Origin: Capsaspora owczarzaki ATCC 30864
Taxonomy: Eukaryota > Opisthokonta > Filasterea
Assembly: GCF_000151315.2 (NCBI RefSeq)
Contig: NW_011887305.1
Span: forward strand, 658,826-722,825
Reading direction: 5' to 3'
DNA: 64,000 nt
Notes under the pieces: generated by a model
The model's input: the letters and a program-made list of their open reading frames with translations, nothing else
Databases searched by the model: none
What the model was told of the DNA's origin: nothing
In this document: positions 46,569 through 57,697 of the stretch, in pieces
Layout of the letters: each line of letters begins with the position of its first letter
How positions within the stretch are numbered: position 1 is the first letter of the stretch
Made by a program: the position numbers and the translations under genes

Positions 46569-47917
46569 TTCAGGATTCAACTTCGTCTGCTGACGGCGCC
46601 AACCCCGCCCAACCCAACTCGGACACCCACCAGTACGATCCAGTTGCCGTTGAGGCCGCTTCGGTGGCAGATCCCATCTACGAATCGATCGACTCGCGTG
46701 CCCCAAGCAAGCCTGCGCCTCGTGCGGTGTCTTCCAGCGCCGAGACCTCCGGCGACAGCGGCCCTTCGCAGGCTGACAAGGAGCGTGCCGAGCGCATGCG
46801 TCAGGTCCAGTTGAAGGCGTATGCCGAGTCACATACCGCGCCACCGCTGCCGCCGTTGAGCAAGTCGATGGCTCCGACGGCGACGACCGCGACAACGACG
46901 ACGACGGCGGCGACGACGACTACCGCGGAAGGCGGATCCATCACTCTCGCATCTGTTGCGGCACTGCTCGAGTCCGATACTGCGTCTCAGCGCGATCGCT
47001 CGAATAGCGGCGGTAAGCCGGCCTTCCCGCCCCCTGCACGCGGCGTCACAACAACGCAGTTCCGACCAAAGCTTGGCTCGGTCAGCGTCAACAACGCCAG
47101 GCCTGCGCAGACAACGGTCAAAGCGCCCCTCGACCCGGCTGCCGTGTACGCTTTGCCCCAAAAGTCTGCCAACACTCCCACGTCTGCCGCCAGCTTGGAA
47201 ATTCAGCGCGAGCGCGAACGATCCGAGCGCGCGGATCAAGAGCGTGCCGAATTGGAAGCCGAGGGTCTCGCGGGTGTGACTGGAAATGGGCGTACACTCC
47301 TTGTCAAGCCCAAAGCCGCTGCGCGATCGTCCGTGAGCAACGCCTCGTCCACGACTTCCTCCTCGCCGACGGCTTCGTCGTCCTCTCCGAGCGGCGCGAG
47401 CCCCTCCCCAGCCTTTGCCCCGCCAATTCCAAACGTGCCAAAGCCGAACCTTGCTGCTTCATCGCAAGCTGGCCCTGCTGCGAGCTCGCTGAGCCGACAG
47501 ACCTCTCTCCCCGTGGAATCAACGCCGCCGACCACGGTCAACCAGCGACGCTCTGTGTTTGGTGCCGCGGCGAATGACAGCAACAGCACGGCAGCACCGC
47601 CCAGCATTGCCGGATTGAAAAAGCCTACTCTCGGGAACGCGAGCGGCCCAACCCCTCCAAGCCAGCTCCCTGCCAAGCCCAGCAACTTGGTCGGCTCTTC
47701 GACAACATCTGCCTCGTCCACTACTGCAGCCAGCACTGCAAAGCCGCCAGCGCTGGTCGCCAAGCCCGCGGCGCTCGTCAACAAGGCCCCGTCCGGTCCT
47801 CCTGATAAGCTTCCGCCAAAGCCCGCTGCCGTTGCAGACAAGTCTCAACCCGCTCCAGGCGACGAATCTGAAAAGCCTGCGTGGTTTAAGGACTTCCAGA
47901 AGAAGGCCGGCAACTAG
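41130..47917 (+). CDS. F-BAR, PH, C2, RasGAP and SH3 multidomain protein
   Basis: Nineteen exons: 41130-41159, 41691-41805, 42170-42254, 42341-42485, 42591-42758, 42898-43026, 43137-43310, 43416-43574, 43668-44047, 44185-44668, 44771-44857, 44947-45062, 45150-45236, 45294-45403, 45498-45664, 45786-45914, 46039-46113, 46201-46392, 46574-47917; about 1391 aa, all phases matching. Order: F-BAR (1-282; TFAKSLV then HNFDNVCKYTEDGLAMARD), PH (about 283-385; KKGRLFVHKRG ... EWLNKLLNI), C2 (about 390-510; LHLRVIEAKKLSKSGDLY), RasGAP (about 540-860; NIIFRGNSLATKTID with the arginine finger and FFLRFMCPAILNP), SH3 (about 886-940; TAIALYDYIAQREDELSF) and a long Pro/Ser-rich tail. PH-C2-RasGAP matches the SynGAP/RASA groups; F-BAR binds curved membrane. 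Expected to turn off Ras at membranes where actin or endocytosis is active (inference). Exon 1 is a 30-nt coding microexon before a 531-nt intron; the start is inferred from F-BAR homology. Confidence 0.88.
46480..46557. repeat. TG dinucleotide microsatellite next to a 3' splice site
   Basis: About 39 uninterrupted TG units in the last intron of the F-BAR/RasGAP gene, followed by CGCGCG, GTTT and the CAG acceptor ending at 46573. The repeat takes the place where a pyrimidine tract is normally found. Confidence 0.95.
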
Positions 47918-48108
47918 TTTGTACTATTTTGTTTCGTTGGTGTCTTATTGTTTGTGGCTTTGCAGAGTTTGCAATCACTTTTTTTTCAATACAACGCTGG
48001 TTGTTTGTGTTCATTTCGACTTTTTTTTGCTTCATGTTGCCTTTTATATTTATTTAATGGAGCACAAAAGCTTGTTTTTTTTTTTTTTTTTTTGTTTTTT
48101 TTTTTTTT
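47918..48108. terminator. Short convergent 3' region, RasGAP / Treslin-like genes
   Basis: About 190 bp between two stop codons, with T runs at about 48075-48093 and 48095-48108. Both 3' UTRs and poly(A) sites must lie here. Call by position only. Confidence 0.4.
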
Positions 48109-51100
48109 TCACCACTGAAGTGCTCGCCGGGATTTGAGCGCAGGACGGATGGGTGACCTTGGCGATGTGCGCTGCGGAGAGGGGTCGACATGCAATGCCG
48201 CAGCTGTTGGGTCGTGCTCAGCGAAGGTAGGTCGTGAAACTGCTCCGTTGAACGAGGTTGATGCGACGGCTGCTGAACCATCTGGTTCAGGTGGATTGAT
48301 ATTCGCAGCAGGCCGCCCGACCGCCGCGCTAGGACGCCGTGCAGCAACAGGAGCCCCTGCAAGAAACGAGACTGCAGCCGTGACTGGTGCGGCCGAGGGC
48401 GGAATGGTTGCGTTCACGACCAGGCCAGACGCTCCGATGCCGCTGCCGTCGACAGGCCCCAGTTGGCGAGACAATGTACGAAGCATCTTGACCGGTGTTT
48501 CGAGCGCAATCCTTCCAAGTCCGGCAGCAGCAGCACCACCAGAGGCATCGCGAGCGCCATCGCCTTGATTCTTGACCGGTGTGTCTTGGGCAGTCACCTC
48601 GTCGCCAGAAGCAAGCCGAGGTCGCTTGCCGGGATGCGTTGCATGCGTGCCAGAGGAGGAAGAGGCGGAGTGATCGACTTCGCCAGCATTCCGCTTGAAA
48701 GGTTGGACAGGAGACATTGCGAGGGCGGCGGTGGTGGTTGTGGCGCGACCAACACCCGACCCAGAGGAAGCAGCAGCGACGGGCTGACTCGCTGGTGCAG
48801 TTGCTGTTGCAGCTGCTTGCGTCGGCATGGAGAACACGTACCGCGTCTGAGCTTCGAGTTGCTTGGCTGCCGTCGAGTCCGATGACAGATACTTTGACTT
48901 TGTCCCAAAGCGCGATGCTGGGGCTCGCTGCTGCTTGGAGGATTGCTGGCGGCTTGTGTTGGTCGGAACATCAATCAACGTGGCAGGCCCGCGGGAAATG
49001 ACACGATTAGGTTTGGGTGTGGCGGATTTAGAAGCGACAAGCCCTGTTGCTGCTGCTGCCGCTGCCGCTGCTGCTGCTGCTGCCTTGGAGGAAGAGCCCG
49101 CCACCGCTGCTGGAAGAGTGAACTTTGGAACAGTAGTAGTAGTTGACGCGCCGACCACAGTCGCGGTGGCTGACGTGATGGTTGCGGACGTGGGTAGCAT
49201 GGCCATCTCGGGCGCACCAACAATCTGAATCGCAGTGGCGGCCACGTCCATAGGTGCGGTGGGCGACGGTGCTGCAGCCGCTGGAGAAGGCGCCTCGTCG
49301 ACTTCTGGTGCAATGAGGGCAGGAGGAATGATCAGCTCGTACGCATCAAACAAGCCACGAAGCGTGATGGGGTAGACGAGGAGATGACGCGCAACCAAAC
49401 ACGATTCGAGAAAGCGCGCCAGGCCGCCCCGCTCGCGGGACAACAAGATCGACAGCGACGCCAGGCTCTTCTCGAGCGGTATCAGCTCTGTTTGAGGAAT
49501 TGGATCCGGCAGCGTGTTGACACGGCAGAGCTCAAAGCGAGCCACGATATCCGCTTGAATGCTGCGAAAGAGGGCGCAAGCAGTTTCACAAACGCAAGCA
49601 GTTTCACAAGTCAGAAATCAGAAACCAGCAACTCCACAACAAGTCAAGCAAAGACGCACAAACCAAAAAACCAACAAAAAAAGCACACGGATGCTTACTT
49701 GCGTCGCTTGGAATCAGGCGTGGCAACCGAAACCATCTGAGTCAGGTACGCCTGTAGCAGTGCCGCTCCGCCGTGTGCATTTTCAACGGCTGCCGGCAAA
49801 GCGGAAAGCGCAAAATCAACAACGGGAACTTCGCGCGTGGCTCGTGTCACGAGTTGCACCAAGTCGCGGGTCGAAGTGGCTGCCGAAATCAACGGCGCTA
49901 AAGCCGACCAGCCAGTCGGAGCACGAAACGGCGAGCTACGCATGCGAATGGGCGACGATGCTGGCTTTCGAGGTGTCGAGGAAGGTTGACTCGAGGAAGC
50001 ATGGTCTGCAGCAAGCATCGACCGCAAACCCAGCGGCTTGGTCGAGTTAAGCTTGACTGTGCTCTCGTGATACTCGAGCAGCGAAATTTCGGCGTACTTT
50101 CGCATCATCAAGGATGGCTGTCGAATGAGATCTCGATGAGGCCGGTCGCCAGCATCACTCTGGCCACGATGGTGACTTGCCGCGATGGATTGCAGCCAGG
50201 CAAGACTGGTTGCCGGAATGGATGCGCCTGAAAACGGATACCACGGTTCAAGACACAGTGACTGAAAGACGGGCGGGTCGTTGCCCATTTCCGCTGTAGA
50301 ACAGGTAGTTACCGTACCGTCGCCGTCGTCGGGGCGGGCATCAACTGCGGCGGATGTCTGTGTGTGTATCGGGTGCAGTGCCTTGAAATACTCGAGATCT
50401 TTGAGAGCAAGCAGTGCGTTCAATCGCATCGAGAATGGCAAAGCAGGCTGCGGCCCACCGAGCAGAATGGCGGACGGGAGAATCGCACCGTGCGTCGTTC
50501 GGCAGAGGTGCTGCAACGAATGTCGAGCAGGAGCAGAAACAAACCCGAGGCCCTGGTGGTGCAGACAACATCAATTCACACAAGAACGAAGAGTCGACGA
50601 GTGGGTTTAGTTGAGTGATTTGCGACAACCACACCAACAACCAAAAAGCGAGAGAGACAAAAAAAACCACCGGCAACTACTGACCGAGTTCACTGAGGCC
50701 CGCACATCAACCCAAAACAGCGCAAGGCACTGCTCCTTCCATTTTTGTGCAATTTGCGACAGTGCCAAGTCAGCCTTGACGGAGGCGTTGATTGACGCCA
50801 AGTACGGCGCTTGGGTAGACTTGAGCGCCTCCGCGGTAGTGGGCACAAACAGCTCATCCATGGGCGAAGGCATGTCCAACGCGTCGCCCATCTCGTGGAG
50901 GGAGGAAGGACACGGACGGAGCAACAGGACGACATTGCGCGCCGATTCGAGCGCGTTGAACGGCCGCTGCCACAACTTGGTCGCAGTCACGGGAGCGGGT
51001 CCAGACTTTACAGGCGATTCCAAATGTTGGGGGTTCCATTGGAAGTCGCTCAACACCTCCTTCAGGGCGGTCGCAACGCAGCGAAGCGCGGAAGCGGAGG

Positions 51101-52856
51101 CCGGGGTGACCTCGCTGTAGTCGGAACGAGAGTATGCGGATGTTGTCGGGTTTGGAGTGTTTGAACGCGCCGTAGCAGCGCTCCGTCGGCCTCCTGTCAA
51201 ACTCCTGGTTCGGCCCAGCTCGACGCCACCACCACCTCCAGCAGCCTGAGCACCAAAGGCAATGCCGCCGCTGGAAGCATTTCCATCAGTCACAGGAGTC
51301 AGCGGCACGTGATGTTGAGCTGATTCAGTTTGAATACTTGCAGTTTTTCCACTGCTGGAGGTGGCCGGTTGTGCTAGTAAGAATGCCAGCGTCGCGCTGT
51401 GCTGGGAGGACGTTCGCAACAACGAGAGTGACAGCGCCATCTGCTCGCGCAGTTCGGAAGCCACCTCGCTGATGCTGGTGCTCGAGAGCTCATTAAATAC
51501 GTGGCGGTCGAGGTTGGCCAAGTCCGACCGACTGCTGTTGAAGAATTTGACGCCCCAGAGAAATGGACGCGAGTTTGAGGCGGAGTGCGCCTTGGCCGAA
51601 TACGAAAAGGTGCTGGTCTTGGGTGCCGAGCTGGTAGGTGCACTCAAGCTCGCGACATGGATGGCATTCGCGTGGAGATGGACGAGCGTTTTGACAATCA
51701 CGGCTTCGATTAACGAGCAATAGTCGGCAGCCCAGGTCGGGAGGGTTTTGGGGGTGACAGATTCAAGGGTAGCGACCATGTCAAGCGTCGATGATACGTA
51801 CGCACGCATATCGGCCCGAGTGAGGTTGGATGCTGGTAGAGGTAGGGTTGACCCGCCCAGCAAGTCGACTCGCACATCCAAACCAGTCTCGCTTAAAGAC
51901 CCAGGAATCGACGAGGTCGACAAGTGCCTCGCACGCAGCATGTCGCCGTACGTTGGTTTTGGCTCGTTTGGTGACATGGCTACGGTTGGCGAGTCTTGAT
52001 GGTGGGATGACCACTCGTAGCTTGGCGCCGATGCGCGCCGCGACTTTGCTTCGTAGCTGGCCGACTGGGCAAAACCAGCCTCGCCGTGAGCAAGCCGACC
52101 ACGTCCAGTGACGATTCGAGGAGACCGCGGCAGCGTACCGACCGGCTGGGCCGAGGACTGCTTGTCTGCTGCTGCGACACGTTCAAAGACAGACTCGGAC
52201 GCATCCCAGCCAGTCTCGTCCTCGTAGGCGCCACGCCGATTGCGAGGCCGGTTCAAGCCAGACGCTCGCATGGCCTGCTTGCTGGATACCAACGGATCAC
52301 GATTGGGAGCACTGGCTTGCGCCGATGCTCGCGGACTGCGACGCGGCGAGTGTTTCAGCAAGAGCAGACTTCCATCCGACCCAACATCGTCCGAGTCGTC
52401 CGTCTGTCCCAGTGTTGTCTGTCCTTCTCTCGATCGATGATGCTCGTGGCGATGGTTCTGATGGTGGCTGGATGTCTCATCCGGCTCCACGTCCACGTCG
52501 AGTATCGAGCTGGCGCTTGGACGATCAGAACCATGAGCAGCAGCGGACGCAGCAGCCCAGTGGTGGTTCCGATGGGTTTCAGCCACATCGTGTGTGACAG
52601 TTGCAGTCCTCGCGTCTTGATGGAGCTTGTCTTGGGCAAGCAGCGGGCGCGCGTTGAAAATGGCGGGAAACGGTCCTGCTTGAGACGCGAGCGAGTCTTC
52701 GCCGCCGCCGCCTTCGCCGCCGTGCTGTGCATCGACCTGGACAACGGAGACTGAACCTGTCTTGGGCACGCTGCCGTAGCGATGCGGCGTCGTGGCGAGC
52801 GCGGCTGCGACCGGCGACGTGTCGATCAGCAGCACAACCCGCTGCGTCTTCCACAT
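48109..52856 (-). CDS. Treslin/TICRR-like DNA replication initiation factor
   Basis: Three exons on the minus strand: 50685-52856, 49699-50510, 48109-49561; about 1478 aa with matching phases. Treslin (Sld3 relative) helps load CDC45 at origins after CDK phosphorylation. Similarities seen: N terminus RVVLLIDTS (Treslin begins with a like strand), NVVLLLRPCPSSLHEMGDAL plus CLALFWVDVRAS near residues 640-720, THGAILPSA at the start of exon 2, and in exon 3 ADIVARFELCRVN and YPITLRGLFDAYELIIPPAL, which recall the Sld3-Treslin domain. Between the N-terminal strand and the rest of the first domain lies a long disordered Ser/His/Asp-rich insert (about residues 40-420). The C-terminal 350 residues are disordered, with Ala runs and Ser-Pro/Thr-Pro sites that could be CDK targets. 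The match is scattered and from memory, so the assignment is moderate. Confidence 0.6.
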
Positions 52857-53204
52857 TGCGCAAACTGAGCGAGCCGCGAGCTGAACAGCTCAGGTTGACA
52901 GGTTGCAATGCAACAAGACGTTAAAGAAGCAAAAAGTGAGTGGATCAAGGCTTGAGTTTGAAGGAATAATAATAATAAAATAAAAAACTACTGCACACAG
53001 AGTTTTGAACAAACTCAAGCAAGGGCTTTGTCTGAGAATACTGGAATCGGGTGTTGATCTCCAGCTGGATTGAACGAATTCGGTTGCAATACAAAGGTAG
53101 ATTCACAAGAAGAAAAGGGGAGGATGATTCACACAAGAAGAACAGCACAGCACAACACAACGCAGAAATACACACCAGCGCAACATCGTGCACAGCGCAC
53201 TCTG
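52857..53204. other. Spacer between the Treslin-like and formin genes
   Basis: About 350 bp; promoter of the Treslin-like gene and 3' flank of the formin gene, both minus strand. It has an AT-rich AATAAT stretch at about 52963-52985 that could supply the formin poly(A) signal. No gene. Confidence 0.45.
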
Positions 53205-56200
53205 TTAGACGTTGGCACCAAGAGCTTCGTACCAGTCGCGGGCGTCAGCTTCAGTGTCTGCGCGGAGCTGCCATTGGCGCTCTGGCGTTTCTATGAAAAG
53301 CATCTTGCCGTTTTTGGGATCGATGCTGAGCGGACAACCCTTGACGTGGACGCTACCGACCGCCTTGCCGTCACGCTTCTTGAAATAGTGCATGTAGCCG
53401 TCCTGCAGCTCAAACCAGCGGCGATCCCACTTTGGACGAATGTGCTTGCCACCCGATAGCTTTTCCAGGTAGCCCATCATCGGTCGATCACGCTTCTTGA
53501 ACGTGTTGGCAGCGAATGGCGAGGCGGGTGCTGCCGTGCTGGTCGAGGCAGGGTTGTTGTTCGGGTTGTTCTGCTGATGAATGAGAAAATCGAGGGGGGG
53601 GGGAAACAAACAAAGCGTACGAGCAATTGCACGGTGAAAAAGGAATGCCGCCAAAACAAAACAAACCCCCAAAGCACATCGCTTACATTCAGAATACTGT
53701 TACGGTTGCTTGACGGAATGGTCGACTGCGAGGAGTCTGTGGCTGCCGAACTTCGCTGCAGAGATTTACAAAAAAAAAAATACGGACGAATCAGGACGCT
53801 GCAGGCATCCCTCCAGTTCTTCAACAGTAGACTGACCAAAACACAAAACCATACCTGCGATGAATTTCGGGCCCATTCTGGAGTTTCGCGTTCCTTGGTC
53901 GACTGAGGTGACTGTGCTTGCGTCGGCATGATGGAAGCGCGGTTTTTGGCCTTTTCGGCAGCCAGATCGCGCCCAGTTCGAGCCTCGAGCGCAGTGGTAA
54001 AGCGCGTTGCAAAGTAGTTGATGGTGCTAAAGACCTCTTCGCTGTCCGTCGTGTTGGTCTCTCCGAACTTGACCAGCACTTCTTTAAACAGGCGGTTCAT
54101 CTGAACGCATTCTGCTGAAAGAGTCTCGAGCTTGGTTTCATGGAATTCGAGGAAGCTCTGTGCACACAAAGGCGAAATCAAATCAGGACCAAGAATGATC
54201 ACCGCACCGCATGCAACAAATCGCCCCCCCCCCCGCTATAAATGATGAACGCACAAGCAAATCCGTCTGGAACTTGCGCTCAAATGCAGTGGAGGTATCT
54301 GTAATCTTGAGGGCATCCGCATTGCGGCGAATCTTCTCGAGATCTTTCTTGAGCAGCTCGCCTTCCGCAGAGATGCCCTTGACGGAGACTGTTGAAGAAG
54401 AATGAGGCTTCGAAAAGACGTGTTCTCGGCAGCACCCCCCGCCTCCCCTTCCCTTCTCCCTTCTCCCTTCTCTTCAAAAAATCCATCTCTTCAGCTCTTA
54501 CGTTGAGCAGCGAGTTGCACACTGGCCAAATTCTTGGTAAATTCGACCAACGCGGGATTCTGCTTTTGGAGCGTCTCGAGCAGGAAATCAACAAGAGTGT
54601 ACTTGCGATCGGCGCCGTGGACCTCGTTGATTTTCATCAGGGTGTTGAGCTTGAAACCGTAGGCGCCACCGCGCGGAGTGGAGCCGTTCAGATAGTTGCC
54701 CATGGCGAGCAAGTACTGCAACACCTCCTCAAACTCCTTGCTGGCCAGCAAGTCCTTGCATGCGGCCAGCGTCATTTGGATTTCGGGCTCCACATCGGCG
54801 AGGCGGTCGGGAAACTCGCGCAGCGTAAAGAGCAAGTCCAAACGAGCATTCAGGTTGGGAATCTCAATCAGCTGCATCAAAAACTGATCCGCAGGAGCCA
54901 GTTCGGCCTTGTTATCCTTGTAGTTTTTGTACGCCTCAATTTCCTCCGGAGTCGGCGCAAAGCGCTTGAAGGCTATAACATGTTCGAGCGGCAGACCGTC
55001 CGTGATCATGCACAGCATCTTTGGCAACTCTGACAAGGAACCCTTGTAGCCACTGAGGAAGATGCCAATGTTTTGGCCACGCTTGCCATCGAGCAGCGTT
55101 TTGACCTCGGGGCGGTCTTTGCGCTTGAGCTTGGTGTCGGCCTTGGCGTCCAGGCCGAACGTCTCTTCAAGCGCCATCTCGTCAAACTTGAGCGCCTCCT
55201 CGTTCACACCCTCCCACACGGTTGTGGCAATCTTCATGGGCGGAACCTTGGTCCAGTGCAACGGCCGCATCTTGGTCGACGGCTTGATGACGCGCTTGGG
55301 TGGCAGTCCGGCATTGTTGCCACCCATACCAGGCGGTGGCGGCGGCGGTGGTGCACCACCAAACCCGCCCATGGGCGGGGGCGGAGGAGGAGGGCCACCA
55401 AAGTCGCCAAAGTCGCCATCGCCACCACCCATCATGCCAGGTGGCGGCGGCGGCGGTCCACCAAATCCGCCAAAACCACCGTCGTTGTTGCTCGAGTCCC
55501 CAAACCCACTCTTGCTACCACCGTGCATGCTGTCTCCTCCAGGTGCGTTGCTGCTCCCTTGGTTGCCACGCCCAAGGCGCCCCATGGCCGACCCCAAAGC
55601 CGAACTGAGACCGCCTCCCGACGACAACGCACCAGAGCCGCCGCCAGAAGCGGAAGTGTTTTTGCCGCCTCTCGCGTTGGATGTCGAGTGGATAAAGTCA
55701 TTGAGCTTGTCTGTCAGTGCAAACACATTCTCGAGCTTTCCGAGCGAGACCTCGTCCTTGCGGGAGGACAATTGCGAGCGGAGGTCGTTCAATTGCTGCT
55801 GCATGGTCATGGTGAGACCGGCAAGCTGCGAGGCAATGCTGCCCGAAAACTCGGAGGCACCTGCCGTCACGGACGATGCCCTGAGCAAGGCGGCGTACCA
55901 CGCGTCGCGCTCTTGCTCGACCGCCGCGATCGGCTTGTCGGTGAGATTGAGCACGCGGAAGCTAAACTGCTTCTTGCTGGTGTGGATGACAAAGCCGTTG
56001 GGCAAGCGCGAAAAGGTGACCGAGCGCAAGTCCAGCGGGACAATGTTGAGCGCGTTCTCGCGATCGTCCATTTTAAAGTAGGCGACTTCGCCCTCGCTGA
56101 TTTTGAGCCAACGCCGGGCCCAGAACATCATCGAGGCCGAGTGGCCACGCTTTTCCACCTCGCCCTCCATAATGACGTTGCGAGCTTGGTTCATGAGATC

Positions 56201-56956
56201 GGCCGTCGAGTAGTTGACCTCGACCCCTTGGGAGCTGGACGGGCCCTCCTCGCCGTCCTCGCCGTCCACAGCAAACGACTGGGACGCCAGGTCGACGCCC
56301 TGCGATGTTTGCTCCGACTGCTTGGTCTTGGTGACAATGTAGTTGATGAGTCGCGAGATGCGAATCTTCTCCTCGATCGAGTCCGCGTCGTACTCTGACG
56401 GCTCGTGGTTGACAAAGTTGATGGTGAATCGGAGGCCATCTTCGCATTCGCAGCTTTCGACTGTTGCAGACAGAAGGGGGAAGGAAGCGCGAAGTGAGTG
56501 GTCGAGGTTATACCAGGAGTGCATTTGGATTTTGGTCTTCATGAAGGTTCATTCGCAGCGTGTGTTCCAATGCCTGATGGACAAACGCAAACCTCGAGCA
56601 TTTGCATTGTCGGTCGATGGCGAAGGAAAGAGAGAGATAGAGAGAGAGAGAAAGAGAGCGTAGAGCGAGGATTTGAGCTACCAGAGCACCACTCCGCAGC
56701 AGCAGCAGCGAGACCCGAAACCCGAAACCCGGACCTGCCCATGAGAATGACGATGATTGCATAAATGCATGGACGGGGGGCGCCAAATGGCAATGGAGAG
56801 CGTGACAAGGGCGGAAAAGAAAGAAACGAGAACAACAAACAAACAAAGAAGAAGAAAAACCGCAGCAATTCGAATTGGCGTTTAAAAACCAGCAATTTCG
56901 ATACGACGAGTTCACTGCGCGTGGTTAAGTTTTGGTAGCTTCAGAGATTCATGGTT

Positions 56957-56989
<33 letters not shown>

Positions 56990-57193
56990 TAAAGAATTGC
57001 ATTGTGTTTTACTTTGGTTGAATTCAAACCGTTTGTCGCGGTTTCCTCGCTTAATGTTGCACAGGACGCGCGACTGGAAATCGATCTGCAGAATGCGACG
57101 CTGAGCAGACTTGAGCTTGGTGTACTTGTACACGCCAAAGTTGAAGACGCGCTCCTCTGAGCCCGATCCCGAGCCAGAAGCAGGAACGTCCAT
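53205..57193 (-). CDS. Diaphanous-type formin (FH1-FH2) with PH domains at both ends
   Basis: Six exons on the minus strand: 57013-57193, 54502-56460, 54255-54388, 53855-54157, 53687-53755, 53205-53570; about 1003 aa. Formins nucleate and elongate actin filaments. Order: N-terminal PH-like segment (1 to about 120; VFNFGVYKYTKLKSAQRR ... EKIRISRLINYIV), PH domain (about 158-258; EGEVEKRGHSASMMFWARRW), a Gly/Ser linker, FH1 with several runs of 6-7 Pro (about 400-450) for profilin, FH2 (about 450-840; MRPLHWTKV, GQNIGIFLSGYKGS, YLLAMGNYLNG, GFKLNTLMKI), then a Ser-rich linker and a second PH domain (about 905-1002; MGYLEKLSGGKHIRPKWDRR ... DARDWYEALGA). No GTPase-binding/DID region is seen, so membrane lipid binding may replace Rho control (inference). 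Intron 1 (552 nt) contains a 30-base homopolymer. Confidence 0.9.
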
Positions 57194-57226
57194 ATTGCAA
57201 AAAAAAAAAAAAAAAAAAAAAAAAAA
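56958..57226. repeat. Long homopolymer runs around formin exon 1
   Basis: A T run at about 56958-56988 lies in formin intron 1 and an A run at 57199-57226 lies five bases upstream of the formin ATG, so the predicted 5' UTR ends in about 28 U. Both flank the 181-nt first exon. Confidence 0.85.
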
Positions 57227-57697
57227 GTGAGACTGAGATTTGTGCAGATTTGAGTTTCTCAGACACTGCTTTTTGTTGTTTGTTTCATCCGCGATCAAAA
57301 ATGTGCGTGAGCCGGTGCTTTGTCTACATCGATGCAAGGCGCGAGGGAGGGAAGGAGGACAGTCTCGCGATGGTGACGGTTATTGGAACTGGACGCTCAG
57401 AATGTTTTGGTTTTGGGAGACTTGCCTCTGAGCAAGCTGATGTGTTACTTGTCCTTCCTCGATCTGAAACACATTTGACTGACACTTCTCATCGAGTTCA
57501 CCACAGCTCAAACGCCTATCAAAAGAGCAACGAGCAAAAACGGTCTGTCTCTTTTTTTCCCTCTCGCTGTTTGATTTTTCACTCGTCAACTGTGAACACG
57601 AATATCGAGCATGAATATGGAAAGAATCAAGACTCAGAAATGGAGTTGAGTCTGCTTTTGGGGAAGGTGTCAGTCCTTGTTCAACAGTTTTGAGAAG
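57194..57697. promoter_or_regulatory. Divergent promoter region, formin / LRR paralog D
   Basis: About 500 bp between divergent starts. Apart from the A run at its left edge, no motif or gene stands out. Confidence 0.4.

Noticed and set aside
55073-56398. Overlapping plus-strand frames opposite the formin gene
   Set aside because: The proline/glycine-rich FH1 coding sequence and biased codons leave the other frames open; the FH2 and PH motifs are on the minus strand.
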